DNA of 64,000 nucleotides from Oscillatoriales cyanobacterium (lineage in GTDB: Bacteria; Cyanobacteriota; Cyanobacteriia; Cyanobacteriales; Laspinemataceae): positions 29,081-93,080 of the forward strand of contig JAABRM010000027.1 of assembly GCA_011390955.1 (NCBI GenBank), written 5' to 3'. The position numbers and the translations under genes were made by a program. Numbering within the stretch: position 1 is the stretch's first letter; every line of letters begins with the position of its first letter. Positions 25,318-34,054 of this stretch are shown piece after piece. The notes under the pieces were generated by a model. The model made no database searches, was not told where the DNA came from, and saw only the letters and a program-made list of their open reading frames with translations.

Positions 25318-26052
25318 TTGTGGTTGTTTATTAGTTTAATTCTTACCTTGTTCACTTCACTCTTGGAATTACCATCAGTTCCCGGTTTATGGGTACAAAT
25401 TACCGTGGTCGGTATTTGGTTGGGTTTTGTGTTGGTTTTGGCCGAAGCCCTGTATCAAGTCACTGATGCGGAGCCGGAAATTGTCCGCAAAATCGTTCAC
25501 ATTGGCACTGGTAATGTGATTCTTTTCGCCTGGTGGCTGCACGTTCCCGCTTGGGTGGGGATTGCTGCCTCGGTTTTTGCCGCAGCGATCGCATTATTAT
25601 CTTATATTTTACCCTTATTTCCGGGGATTAATAGTGTCGGTCGCCACAGTTGGGGCACTTTTTTCTATGCGGTAAGTATTGGTCTATTAATTGCCTGGTT
25701 TTGGCCTTTAGGAAAACCCTATTATGCGGCGATCGGAATTTTAATTATGGCGTTTGGGGATGGGTTAGCCGCGTTAATTGGTCGAAAATTTGGCAAACAT
25801 CCCTATCAATTATGGGGGGAAAAAAAGAGTGTTGAAGGTTCACTGACAATGGCAGTAATTAGTTATGCCGTTACAGTTTTAATTTTATTCTCAGTTCAAG
25901 GCAATAGTTGGCAAATTTGGCTCAGTGCGATCGCGGTTGCCTTAGTGTCCACAATCTTAGAAGCTTGTTCTAAAATTGGGATTGATAATCTGACTGTTCC
26001 TGTGGGTAGTGCTGCCTGTTGTTTTTTATTAAATCAACTGTTATTTTTTTAG
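25318..26052 (+). CDS. Phytol/dolichol-kinase-like membrane protein (VTE5/SEC59 family)
   Basis: 244 residues with about seven hydrophobic helices. [40 protein letters not shown] and [18 protein letters not shown] are the CTP-dependent polyprenol/phytol kinase signatures. In cyanobacteria such enzymes phosphorylate phytol for tocopherol or chlorophyll salvage. The assigned start is TTG at 25318; no upstream ATG fits the frame. Divergent from yidD with only 35 bases between starts. Confidence 0.85.
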   Translation: MWLFISLILTLFTSLLELPSVPGLWVQITVVGIWLGFVLVLAEALYQVTDAEPEIVRKIVHIGTGNVILFAWWLHVPAWVGIAASVFAAAIALLSYILPLFPGINSVGRHSWGTFFYAVSIGLLIAWFWPLGKPYYAAIGILIMAFGDGLAALIGRKFGKHPYQLWGEKKSVEGSLTMAVISYAVTVLILFSVQGNSWQIWLSAIAVALVSTILEACSKIGIDNLTVPVGSAACCFLLNQLLFF

Positions 26053-26135
26053 CCAATGTTTGGCATTGCTACCCGGCATTAAAGGCAATGCAAACGACCT
26101 GCTGTCGGCTTTTAATGCCGTAAAACGCCAAACTT
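26053..26135. repeat. Hairpin region after the kinase gene
   Basis: CATTAAAGGC...GCTTTTAATG and GTTTGGC...GCCAAAC arms form a nested imperfect hairpin between convergent genes. It may act as a terminator. Confidence 0.45.
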
Positions 26136-26148
26136 AAAACAATCATAA

Positions 26149-26733
26149 CTAATCAGTACGATGAGGATTTGGATTTCCCATTTTTAACCAGCTAAATATC
26201 CGATCCACGGTGAGGTTTAAGGGGATTTCTTCTAATACTGGCAGCATAGCGTTAGTTTCCATTAAAATCGGCGATCGTTCGCCCGGAAAAACTAAAATAC
26301 TTTGGTCGTCTGGGTCGATAAACCATCCTAATTTACTGCCATTTTCCATACAATGCAATATCTTGCCAATTACTTGGTTTGCTTTCTGTTCCGGGGAGAG
26401 AATTTCAACGATCCAATCTGGAGGTATGCTAAAATTATCCGGTACTTCTCCATCGGGAAGAAAGGGAATATTTGGCCACAGGAAGACGGCAAGATCGGGA
26501 ACAATTGAACGATTCCCAAAGCTGCACCGCAATTCGGGAAAAGCATAAGCAATTTTTTCGTCTTCCGTTACGAGATTAATTTCACTACAAAGTTTTCCTT
26601 GTAAGCGGCTGTGTCTTCCTTTTGGCATGGCTTTTTGGATGATTTTTCCGGCAATGAATTCATTAGCTGGTTGGGTTTCTGGCAGTTGCAGAAATTGTTC
26701 TAAGCTGAGAGTTTTGCTGGAGGCAATGGTCAT
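26149..26733 (-). CDS. Uma2-family (PD-(D/E)XK-like) protein
   Basis: 194 residues. The family pattern is clear: NEFIAGKIIQKAMPKGRHSR at the start, the central SIVPDLAVFLWP holding the Asp, and DWIVEILSPEQKANQV holding the Glu-x-Leu catalytic strand, then a C-terminal LDP-type FIDPDDQSILVF. Uma2/DUF820 proteins are hugely expanded in cyanobacteria. The fold predicts a nuclease, but a biological role is not established. It stands 36 bases downstream of the DUF29 gene on the same strand. Confidence 0.9.
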   Translation of the reverse strand: MTIASSKTLSLEQFLQLPETQPANEFIAGKIIQKAMPKGRHSRLQGKLCSEINLVTEDEKIAYAFPELRCSFGNRSIVPDLAVFLWPNIPFLPDGEVPDNFSIPPDWIVEILSPEQKANQVIGKILHCMENGSKLGWFIDPDDQSILVFPGERSPILMETNAMLPVLEEIPLNLTVDRIFSWLKMGNPNPHRTD

Positions 26734-26769
26734 AGTTTAAACTTTTTTTATGAAGATTCGTTGATAATT

Positions 26770-27213
26770 TTATGCCTGGTTATTATCGTTGGTGGGGGCA
26801 ATTAAACCGAATGCGCGATCGATAATTTCTTCCCGGTTGACCAGGGTTTCTAAAGTGGCTGTATCGTAAATTCCTTCGGCAACTTCTAATGATGCGCGAT
26901 CGATTGCTTGGGGGTATGCTTCGGCTAGGGTTTCTCGCAATTCTTCGGGTTTTAGGTAATAACCTTCGGCTTGACGGCGTTTATTTTTGTAGTTAATTTC
27001 TAATGCACAATTCCGAATTGAGACATCCCACGAGCGAGTGGTGCGATTTTCTGCTTTTTGTTTAATTAAGTGTAATAGCAGGATAACCGCATAACTTCTA
27101 ATGTTATTGATTTTGTCGTCACGGCTCATTTCTTCTAATTCTTCTACGATTACTAATGCTCCCGAAATGTCTCCACACAAAAGTCGTTCTTTGAGGGTTA
27201 GCAATTCTTCCAT
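26770..27213 (-). CDS. DUF29-family protein
   Basis: 147 residues with the start ELLTLKERLLCGDISGALVI, IRSYAVILLLHLIKQ and SWDVSIRNCALEINYKNKRR, typical of one DUF29 branch. These are mainly helical proteins of unknown function, expanded in cyanobacteria. Three further DUF29 genes lie within the next 8 kb. Possibly in an operon with the Uma2 gene. Confidence 0.8.
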   Translation of the reverse strand: MEELLTLKERLLCGDISGALVIVEELEEMSRDDKINNIRSYAVILLLHLIKQKAENRTTRSWDVSIRNCALEINYKNKRRQAEGYYLKPEELRETLAEAYPQAIDRASLEVAEGIYDTATLETLVNREEIIDRAFGLIAPTNDNNQA

Positions 27214-27697
27214 AATCTTAGGGCTGTAAAGGTTCGATTATATTTTAGCGCGTTATTGTGTCTGAGGTGGTTCAAATATCTCTCTTGACCTTGACAATTT
27301 TCTCGACTTATGCCAAAATAATCTTATAAAAATATAATGGAAATATTTGTCGGCATACGAGGTATTGCTGACAGGCCAGAGAAACCGAGTTTGTCACCTC
27401 TGCCCCTCCGCAAGCTCCGAAAGCCCCTCCGCTCCCCTGCCGACGGCGGTGGATCTGGCATATTGCATCCGCAAAGCAACGCGCATTCGGTTGGGGGGAT
27501 CGAGATCGGTATTTTGCCAAAATTGTTTATTTAGTGGTAGGGGTGAACGACCGTTCACTCCTACGTCTAATTTGATTGAAACGGCTGATCCGGTTGCGAT
27601 GTAAGCAAAATCAACAAGAATATACCATTTTGGCAATGGTGACATTTTAATTCTTAATTAAAATACGCACAGATTTTTTTTCTAAAAAACAGAAAAT
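27214..27697. other. Gene-free gap with short repeats
   Basis: No convincing coding region. It holds a degenerate patch of octamers (27390-27440) and a hairpin GTAGGGGTGAACG/CGTTCACTCCTAC at 27537-27564. The surrounding open frames are in atypical composition and look spurious. Confidence 0.5.
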
Positions 27698-28159
27698 ATG
27701 ATTGAAGATAATCTTTACGAGAATGATTTTTATACTTGGTCTTGTCAACAGGCTCAATTCCTGCGGGAAAAAAAATTTGATCGAGTGGATTGGAGCAATA
27801 TTATTGAGGAGATTTCTGACTTGGGACGCAGTGAATATCGAGCGTTTGTATCTGCGATCGAACAGCTAACTTTACATTTGTTGAAATGGCAGTATCAGAA
27901 AGAACTTCGCTCCCCAAGTTGGCGACATTCTATTGACAAGCAAAGAATTCAAATAGAACGTATCCTTGAGGATAATCCGGGCTTGCAAACTCGCATCCAA
28001 GAAGCCGTTAGTAAGGGTTATAAGTATGGACGCAAAGGAGCGAGTAAAGAGACTTTTCTAGACGAGAAGGTTTTCCCTGAAGCTTGCCCTTATACTTGGG
28101 AAGAGTTGGTAGATGAGGATTTTTTTCCCGAAGGACATGGGCGTTGCAGTGAAAAGTGA
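27698..28159 (+). CDS. DUF29-family protein
   Basis: 153 residues: YENDFYTWSCQQAQFLREKK, VDWSNIIEEISDLGRSEYRA and HLLKWQYQKELRSPSWRHSI are the DUF29 hallmarks in order, ending CPYTWEELVDEDFFP. It looks complete. Function unknown. A palindromic repeat pair sits 16 bases after the stop. Confidence 0.88.
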   Translation: MIEDNLYENDFYTWSCQQAQFLREKKFDRVDWSNIIEEISDLGRSEYRAFVSAIEQLTLHLLKWQYQKELRSPSWRHSIDKQRIQIERILEDNPGLQTRIQEAVSKGYKYGRKGASKETFLDEKVFPEACPYTWEELVDEDFFPEGHGRCSEK

Positions 28160-28174
28160 AAAAGACATCGGAGA

Positions 28175-28213
28175 AGAAACCGGGTTTCTGTGGTGAAAAG
28201 AAACCCGGTTTCT
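28175..28213. repeat. AGAAACC palindrome pair
   Basis: AGAAACCGGGTTTCT followed after about nine bases by the complementary AGAAACCCGGTTTCT. It is a short-spacer form of the 64-bp element seen at 30135, 35625 and 38816. Confidence 0.85.
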
Positions 28214-28310
28214 GCATTCCAGCCCGTTCGCGAAGCGGCGCGGATGCGCCATCGAGGCTTTATATCTGATTTATGGAAATCTCTAAAGTTAAAATTGGCG
28301 ATTTAACTCT

Positions 28311-28775
28311 TCAGTGTTCCCAGTCTTGGCTAGTATCACAGATGAAACTATCTGCGATCGCCTCCTCAAACTGGTATGGACATGTTTTAGGAAAAGTTTT
28401 CAAGGGCAAGTTTGTTTCTCGTAAAGCCAAATCAACTCCAGCTTCAAAGCCATCTTCTAGAGCGTCAACAACGCGAGATTTTAAGCTAGGATTGCGATAC
28501 AAATGGCGATTAATAGCCCGCCGTTGTTCTCTAATCGTCAAAAACCAACTACGAGAACGGTTTTCTGGCTGATATTCCCACTTGAGGAGATGTCCTAACA
28601 AGACAGTAAGACGACTGACTAATTCTCGGTATTCCTGTCTCCCCAATGCTTCTAACTCCTCCTGTAAGTTTTGCCAATCTAATTCTGATACTTCTCTTTT
28701 TGCCAGCACCTCGATTTGCCACTGTGTCCAGCCATAAAAATCTTGTTCGTATTGTGATTTTATTTCAGCATTCAT
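28311..28775 (-). CDS. DUF29-family protein
   Basis: 154 residues: YEQDFYGWTQWQIEVLAKRE, LDWQNLQEELEALGRQEYRE, HLLKWEYQPENRSRSWFLTI and CPYQFEEAIADSF follow the same order as its neighbour on the opposite strand. It converges with the DUF29 gene at 27698. Intact; function unknown. Confidence 0.88.
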   Translation of the reverse strand: MNAEIKSQYEQDFYGWTQWQIEVLAKREVSELDWQNLQEELEALGRQEYRELVSRLTVLLGHLLKWEYQPENRSRSWFLTIREQRRAINRHLYRNPSLKSRVVDALEDGFEAGVDLALRETNLPLKTFPKTCPYQFEEAIADSFICDTSQDWEH

Positions 28776-28794
28776 GGGATATATTCATGGGATA

Positions 28795-29370
28795 TTAATT
28801 GGGCGTTCTTCTTTCTAACTGACCTAAGATAATCAGACTTTCTAAGTCTTCTAACGCTCCGGGCAAATATTGGCATATTGCCTGTTTCACTTGAGTAATT
28901 TCATCGGGGTTTACTCCTCCCATCATCCGACTGACATCGCTTAAATCCTGGGTTCGCGCCGATCGCAATTTCATCAGCACTAAGTAGGGCAAGGGGATAA
29001 TTGGCAAGCCATTGGGAGCGATGTTGGGATTTGCCAGGGCTGCACTTACCCAGTCTGCATTGGATTCTAGAACATCCAGGGAAGTTCCATCTGGTAACAG
29101 AAACCTGGTTTCTTGGTTAATCCCGGTTTCTTGGTTAATCCCGGTTTTTTCCAGTTCAGCATACAGGGACTGGGCATCTTGGGTTAGCACTAAAATATCT
29201 AAATCCAAAGTCATGCGTTCGGGCATATACAGCCTGGTGGCAATGCCACCCACGATCGCAAAGGGCGTTTGAATAATAATCGCTTTAATGTTGGTCACGG
29301 GATAAGTCCAGGTGCGTTTGTTGAGAAAATCCAGACCGCTACCCGTCCCCAGCTGAACTCGCTTCATCAC
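28795..29370 (-). CDS. Nucleotidyltransferase-like protein (AbiEii/MNT-type fold)
   Basis: 191 residues. FAIVGGIATRLYMPERMTLD followed by LDILVLTQDA gives the GG..A...R.T.DLDI pattern of AbiEii-like and related minimal nucleotidyltransferases. The C-terminal half carries the helix PLPYLVLMKLRSARTQDLSD. Residues ~80-92 are a duplicated TGINQE hexapeptide, coded by an 18-base tandem copy of AGAAACC-family repeat sequence kept in frame. A palindromic repeat overlaps the region just upstream of the ATG. It may be a toxin-like gene without a visible partner. Confidence 0.7.
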   Translation of the reverse strand: MMKRVQLGTGSGLDFLNKRTWTYPVTNIKAIIIQTPFAIVGGIATRLYMPERMTLDLDILVLTQDAQSLYAELEKTGINQETGINQETRFLLPDGTSLDVLESNADWVSAALANPNIAPNGLPIIPLPYLVLMKLRSARTQDLSDVSRMMGGVNPDEITQVKQAICQYLPGALEDLESLIILGQLERRTPN

Positions 29371-29374
29371 CCCC

Positions 29375-29755
29375 AGAAACCGGGTTTCTTAACCAAATCT
29401 CGGTGAAAAACCCAAAATTGTCGCAGAAACCCGGTTTCTCCTCTTTGAGCGTTTATGTCGGTTTGGGTGTTAACTGTCATATGGTAACGATTTCGATGGG
29501 CAATGCCATTATATCGTCCCGACGAACACCCGTAGGGACACAGCATTGCTGTGTCCTTTATATGGCTGTGTCCTTTATCTGTGGTGTCTGACCCGTTGTG
29601 AGCGATCGCGTAGCGAAAGGAGGGAGGCGATCGCCCCAAGGTTACAGCGCAGTGAGAAACCTGGTTTCTGACCCGATCGCGGGTTCAGTGAGAAACTTTC
29701 TGACCAGAATTGTCGCCAAAAACCCCAGATTTTCTAGAAACCCGGTTTTCCAGTG
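29375..29755. repeat. AGAAACC palindromes and a HIP1-flanked small repeat
   Basis: Elements at 29375-29439 and 29690-29755 are copies of the 64-bp palindrome-pair element. Between them lies a GCGATCGCGTAGCG...GGAGGCGATCGCC small repeat (about 29600-29633) with a HIP1 octamer at each end, and a direct repeat of TGGCTGTGTCCTTTAT. No gene in this 420-base gap. Confidence 0.75.
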
Positions 29756-29792
29756 CTAGAATCAACTCACTATGCTGAGTCTGGAGGTGGCT

Positions 29793-30026
29793 ATGGAAGC
29801 GCTGCGAATCATTACCAAACCTATGAATGGTCAACTGGTGATTGACCTGCCACCTTCATTGACTAGCGATCGCACTTATGAAGTCATCATCCGCCCAGTT
29901 ATATCCGAGGAACCCGTTGCCAAATCACGACGCCGCCAGCCTGCTGAAAAACTAGCGGGTACTATGTACTTACTTGACGATTTAACCGCACCTGCCATTC
30001 CTGAGTCAGACTGGGAGTTATCGTGA
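29793..30026 (+). CDS. Orphan antitoxin-like protein
   Basis: 77 residues from MEALRIITKP (29793): NGQLVIDLPPSL, YEVIIRPVI, a basic RRRQPAEKLAGT, and a Trp-containing end PESDWELS. It resembles short cyanobacterial antitoxins with a beta N-terminus and a toxin-binding tail. No toxin follows. A paralogue is pseudogenised at 37431. An upstream start at 29772 is possible but lacks similarity to the paralogue's context. Confidence 0.6.
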   Translation: MEALRIITKPMNGQLVIDLPPSLTSDRTYEVIIRPVISEEPVAKSRRRQPAEKLAGTMYLLDDLTAPAIPESDWELS

Positions 30027-30383
30027 ATGTTGTGACGTTGAGTTTTCTCCTAGCAAAACCAAACCGGGTTGCCCCAATCACCTTTCCTTGGCGATGAATA
30101 ATATGCGATCGCTCTTTGGTGAGGAGTCCACTTGAGAAACCGGGTTTCTGACCAGAATTGTCGCCAAAAACCCCAAATTTTCTAGAAACCCGGTTTCTGA
30201 CCCGATCGCGGGTAGGTTGTTGGGTTTCGTTCCTCAACCCAACCTACGAATCTGCTGTTTAAGAAACCGGGTTTCTGACCAGAATTGTCGCCAACAACCC
30301 CAAATTTTCCATGAGAACCCCCCTCCCCTGCCCCTCTGCTCCCCCGCTCCCCCGCTCCCCCGCTCCCCCGCCCCCCTGCTCCC
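30027..30383. repeat. Repeat block before the WecA-like gene
   Basis: Holds a full 64-bp palindrome-pair element (30135-30198), a GTAGGTTGTTGGGTT hairpin (30211-30247), a partial element at 30262-30316, and GCTCCCCC octamers (30316-30428) that run into the 3' end of the next gene. Bases 30030-30115 may be a gene scrap but are unassigned. Confidence 0.8.
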
Positions 30384-31418
30384 CTACACCCCTGCTCCCC
30401 TGCTCCCCTGCTCCCCTGCTCCCCTGCCTAAATAAACCTCTCCCCCGACAATTCCCACTACCACCAGGGCTAAACCTATCCCAGCCCCCATTGCCCCCCA
30501 AACCAGAATACTCACGGCAATCAGCAGAGTAAAGCTAATATAGGTACTGGCAACTTGTCTATGACTCCACCCAGATTGCTGCAATCTTTGATATAAATGA
30601 CTCCGATGGGCTTGGAAGATGTTTTCTCTCCGCATCAGGCGCCGAACTAGGGTATAAATGGCGTCTGCGGTGAGGGGGAGGGTGATGGCGATCGCTGTCC
30701 AGGCTTGGGTTGGGTTGTCAGTATTTAGCATCGGGATAACCACCGCTGCCCCTAAGACGGTACTGCCTACATCGCCCATGAAGATTTTGGCCGGGGACCA
30801 GTTCCACCACAGAAAGCCCAGGAGGGCAGCCACCAGCAGCCACCAGAGGGGTTGGTTGAGGTAGAGGGCGAAAAATCCGAGTTGCACGGTGGTGACTCCG
30901 GCTACTAGACCGTCTAAGCCGTCCATGAAGTTGTAGAAGTTTATCAGGGCGGTGATGCCGATCGCGGTAAGGGTGTAGGCGATGATTTGTCCGGGAAGTC
31001 CGAAACTGGTTAGCCACGGTTGCGGAAATGGGCCAAAACAGAAGAGGGCGATCGCTGCTGCGGTGAGTTGGACTAGGTAGCGGATACTGGCGGGGATGTT
31101 GTGCTTGTCGTCCAGGAAGCCGATGATGGCTAGGGGCGTGAGAATGAGCCAAATGTTTAATATTTGTGATGAAGCTGTTATCTGTAATATACTAGCTGGA
31201 AAAATTTTAGGAAAATAACTTGACAAAATAGGGGTAAGTATGCTAATGGAGGCAAAGGCGATGATGAAGCCTAAGCCGCCGCCCCGTGGGGTGGGTTGGC
31301 TGTGGGAACTGCGATCGTTGGGGATGTCGAGGAGGTTTTGGCTGAAGCGTTGTATCAGCCAGCCGGTGCTGAGGAGGCTGAGGAGGAGGGTGAGGAGAGA
31401 TAGAATTAGGAGTTGCAT
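30384..31418 (-). CDS. Undecaprenyl-phosphate sugar-1-phosphate transferase, WecA/MraY family
   Basis: About 344 residues from the ATG at 31418, 11 hydrophobic helices. DIPNDRSSHSQPTPRGGGLG, GFLDDKHNIPASIRYLVQL, NFMDGLDGLVAG and FMGDVGSTVLGA are the family's Mg2+/UDP-sugar motifs in order. It would start a lipid-linked glycan, possibly for the cluster at 39.5 kb onward. The final ~14 residues (RGAGEQGSRGAGV) are read from GCTCCCCT octamers, so the native C-terminus has been replaced. An upstream TTG start (31442) is less likely. Confidence 0.9.
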   Translation of the reverse strand: MQLLILSLLTLLLSLLSTGWLIQRFSQNLLDIPNDRSSHSQPTPRGGGLGFIIAFASISILTPILSSYFPKIFPASILQITASSQILNIWLILTPLAIIGFLDDKHNIPASIRYLVQLTAAAIALFCFGPFPQPWLTSFGLPGQIIAYTLTAIGITALINFYNFMDGLDGLVAGVTTVQLGFFALYLNQPLWWLLVAALLGFLWWNWSPAKIFMGDVGSTVLGAAVVIPMLNTDNPTQAWTAIAITLPLTADAIYTLVRRLMRRENIFQAHRSHLYQRLQQSGWSHRQVASTYISFTLLIAVSILVWGAMGAGIGLALVVVGIVGGEVYLGRGAGEQGSRGAGV

Positions 31419-31501
31419 TATGGACTTGGGCTGGTTTGACAATCCCTCTAGATGAGAGGACAGGGGAAGACGATGTTCCTACGGTCATCATACTGGTAAG
31501 G

Positions 31502-32475
31502 GTGCGATTCGTTCACGCGAAAAGCGGAGGGAAAACCCGAAGTGTGCGCGTGGTAATGGTTCTGGTAGACGCCGTGTACACAGACATCCGTCTGGATTCG
31601 TAGTCATGAACCATTATAACTGTGGATTTGTTGTCCTAAATGGAAGACAAATACCCGGATTTTCTGGCAAGCAATTGCCAGGGGTAATTAGGCATCAGCC
31701 CCACCCGGAGACTCACTTTTCACTGGCGTGAAGCGGGCCGAAAAGGAGGTAACCCTTAACCAGTAAGGGAATCCCTTCGAGCCAATTAGTCAAGGTCAGC
31801 CGTGAGGCAAATGTCCGACTTGAACCCTCTTAAATATGAAGCAGCGAAATCTGGTTGATACGCTACGACCAAAAGGTCACGGGGAAAAAAAAATGACGAA
31901 ATGTTATCTTCAGTCATAAAAGATACAGAGTTCCTTACCTCATGTATTAACGAAATCCCGAAAGTACCCAGGGGGATAGGACAGCATCCTAAAACTAATA
32001 ATCCCAAGTCCACGGAACGAAGTAACCCCATACTGGCTCTCAGCAATGAGTAGCGATAAGTGTAAGCGCAAGCCTATATGGGGAAGGGATGCCCTAAGAA
32101 GCTAATGACCAGGGTAATGCCTGGTATATGCTGACGTGGGGCGGCTGTGAAGTAGGGCGAATAACTAACCCTCAAAATATACAAAGCCACCCGAAAGGGG
32201 AGGATGTGATAGGCAGTGTGCGTACAGTGAGCCAAAGGTTGAGCGGAAAATTGCCTCCGCGAAAGGCGATTGCAAAACGTCTAACGACCAATTAACCATC
32301 AAGGCGGCATTTGTCCAAGGGGTCAAAATTTTAGTCCGATGCCGAAATGGATGTAGTAATACGCCTTAGTAGGAGCAAGTTAAAGCAAGCACAGCCAGGA
32401 GCGGAGTGCCGTGAAAGTGGCACGCTCCGTTCTGAATGGGAGGTGGGGGAAGCGATTCCCCCATCGACCCCTAAC
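31502..32475 (+). ncRNA. ORF-less group II intron
   Basis: The 5' end GTGCG matches the group II consensus. A domain V hairpin lies at 32399-32434 (GAGCGGAGTGCC, GAAA loop, complement, TTCTG), followed by a domain VI stem with GGGGGAA/TTCCCCC and a bulged A before CCCCTAAC. The exon bases GGTAAGG (31495-31501) are exactly complementary to CCTTACC at 31933-31939, a candidate IBS1-EBS1 pair. No reverse transcriptase is encoded in ~974 bases, so splicing would need a maturase supplied in trans. The 3' boundary is uncertain by a few bases. It sits between the WecA-like gene and a repeat block, outside any gene. Confidence 0.85.
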
Positions 32476-32486
32476 ATACAAACGTT

Positions 32487-32898
32487 GTAGGGGCGATCGC
32501 ATTGCCCACGACAATGTTTGTATCCCCATCCAAATTTATATTGGCCAATGCTTCGCCCTCGCGTAACAGGTTGCTGATTGGTTGCGATAACGGCAGGCGC
32601 GAATGCTTTGCCCCTACACCCCTACACCCCAGGACAAAGGGCGAAGCATTCGCGTAACAGGTTGCTCGTTGGTAGCGAAAATTCACGGCGCGAATGCTGT
32701 CGCCCCTACAAAATTATTGTCCCCTGTATGATTGTCCCCTGTATGATTATCCCCTGTATGATTATCCCCTGTAGGGGCGACAGCATTGGCCACGACAATG
32801 TTTGGATCCCCACCCAAATTTATATTGGCCAATGCTTCGCCCTAGCGTAACAGGTTGCTGATTGGTTGCAAAACAGGCGCGAATGCGATCGCCCCTAC
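32487..32898. repeat. Composite array: long unit, short unit, four 15-bp tandems, long unit
   Basis: Long units (about 130 bases; 32487-32622 and 32771-32898) begin GTAGGGGCGA and end CGCCCCTAC-like, with ATTGGCC..GGCCAAT inside. A short unit (about 86 bases, 32624-32710) lacks the middle. Between short and second long unit are four copies of a 15-mer, ATTGTCCCCTGTATG with G/A variants. The same architecture recurs at 38901-39405. Confidence 0.85.
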
Positions 32899-32911
32899 AT
32901 ATCGGTTTCAT

Positions 32912-33172
32912 TTATTTCTCATAGTGAAATCTACAAGAAATAATGGTTATTTCTTCCTCAGAAATGCCATAGACTAAACGATGTTCAGTATTAATCCGCC
33001 TTGACCAATATCCCGATAAATTACCCTTGAGAGGTTCAGGCTTGCCAATCCCTTCAAATGGAGTTCTAATTATATCTTTAATTAGTAAATTCACCCTTTT
33101 TAAGAGTTTTTGCTCGTTTGCTTGTAGCCAGAGATAGTCTGACCAAGAGGCTTCCGTAAAACTAATTTTCAT
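32912..33172 (-). CDS. yoeB: Txe/YoeB-type mRNA interferase toxin
   Basis: 86 residues: WSDYLWLQANEQKLLKRVNL, then GKPEPLKGNLSGYWSRRINT and EHRLVYGISEEEITIISCRF HYE-type end. These include the Glu-x-Leu, Arg and terminal His of the YoeB catalytic set. YoeB cleaves mRNA in the ribosome A-site. It overlaps the antitoxin gene by four bases and looks intact. Confidence 0.95.
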   Translation of the reverse strand: MKISFTEASWSDYLWLQANEQKLLKRVNLLIKDIIRTPFEGIGKPEPLKGNLSGYWSRRINTEHRLVYGISEEEITIISCRFHYEK

Positions 33173-33423
33173 TCCTCAAGAAATTCTCTAACAGATTTTT
33201 TCCCGGATTTGGCCTGTTTGATTGATTCTAATAGATGTTCTGCATTGGCTGGATTTGATAGTAAATAGATGGTTTCTTGCCAAGAGTTAAATTCATCTAA
33301 AGACATTAAAACAGCTTGTTGACCGCGATCGCTACATAAAATGGTTGGTTCCACATCAAGGATAACTTGCTCGATGATTTGATCTAATTCTTGCTTGGCT
33401 TGGTTGCTGGTAATTGCTTTCAT
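33169..33423 (-). CDS. yefM: YefM/Phd-type antitoxin
   Basis: 84 residues. MKAITSNQAKQELDQIIEQV and VLMSLDEFNSWQETIYLLSN are the Phd/YefM DNA-binding and dimer segments; the tail SIKQAKSGKKSVREFLEE binds the toxin. Antitoxin precedes toxin with an ATGA overlap. Such proteins autorepress their own operon. Confidence 0.93.
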   Translation of the reverse strand: MKAITSNQAKQELDQIIEQVILDVEPTILCSDRGQQAVLMSLDEFNSWQETIYLLSNPANAEHLLESIKQAKSGKKSVREFLEE

Positions 33424-33477
33424 GTTGATTTAGTTAAACCATTAGCTATCATCAAAGTAACATAAATCCTATACTGT

Positions 33478-33661
33478 ATGCAGCAAAAGCGGATTCTGCT
33501 GCTATCCGCGACGAGGGAACCTAGGAGGCGATCGCTTTCGCGTTGCGGATGCAATATCGCGTAGCGTTGCGGATGCAATATCGCGTAGCGTTGCGGATAC
33601 AATATCGCATGACCGCATTCGTAGGGTGGGCAAAAAATTTTGTTACCCACCTTACCATATA
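33478..33661. repeat. Repeat block paralogous to 37210-37401, with 24-bp tandems
   Basis: Includes CTGCTATCCGCGACGAGGG, CCTAGGAGGCGATCGC, then 2.8 copies of the 24-mer GTTGCGGATGCAATATCGCG(TAGC), then the left half of a GTAGGGTGGGC hairpin. The right half appears after MITE-A at 33810. The paralogue at 37.2 kb has about two 24-mers and an uninterrupted hairpin. Confidence 0.85.
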
Positions 33662-33809
33662 AGTAGGTGGGCAGAAATAAATGCACCACAGACCCCATTA
33701 GAAGAAAAACTGTCATTCCCGCCCCACGCCTTCGCGGGGGTAAACTCCGACGGGAATCCACAGCCTATCGGCGGGGAACGAAAAGTGCAATTAATTATGT
33801 TCACCTACT
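33662..33809. mobile_element. MITE-A copy 2, 148 bp, inserted in a hairpin repeat
   Basis: TA (33660-33661), AGTAGGTGGGCAG ... TTCACCTACT, TA (33810-33811). The uninterrupted hairpin at 37371-37390 reads CCATATAATATGATGGTGG. Here CCATATA precedes the element and TAATACGATCGTGG follows it, so the empty and filled sites can be compared directly. Confidence 0.93.
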
Positions 33810-33811
33810 TA

Positions 33812-34054
33812 ATACGATCGTGGACTCCAGGCGCGAATGCTGTCGCCCCTGCCGATGGCGGGCCCCCCTGCTCCCCTGCCCCTCCGCTCCCCTGCCCCTC
33901 CGCTCCCCCGCACCCCACGACGGCGATCGCGGGCACCCCCGCACCCCCGACGGCGATCGCGGTTTGACATAACAGATTCGGGAAGTTTACAATGTTAGCA
34001 GCAGTCAGGACGATCGCTTTCCCAGCCACAAGACTATTTGACGTGAATGGTAGC
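33812..34054. repeat. Octamer and HIP1-rich spacer before the antitoxin-mazF pair
   Basis: GCCCCTCCGCTCCCCT octamers (33865-33910) followed by two copies of CACGACGGCGATCGCGG-like sequence. Open frames reading into the antitoxin gene from 33992 are probably spurious. Confidence 0.6.

Noticed and set aside
31786..32046. An 86-codon minus-strand frame within the group II intron
   Set aside because: It lies antisense to conserved ribozyme sequence and has no reverse-transcriptase motif.
32718..32776. 15-bp repeats as CRISPR or iteron origin
   Set aside because: Units are contiguous without spacers, no rep gene is nearby, and the same array recurs inside a dispersed composite repeat.
33992..34054. 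Earlier start for the mazF-associated antitoxin
   Set aside because: The added 21 residues (MLAAVRTIAFPATRLF...) come from repeat-rich DNA and precede the natural start MKTKQLNLAI.
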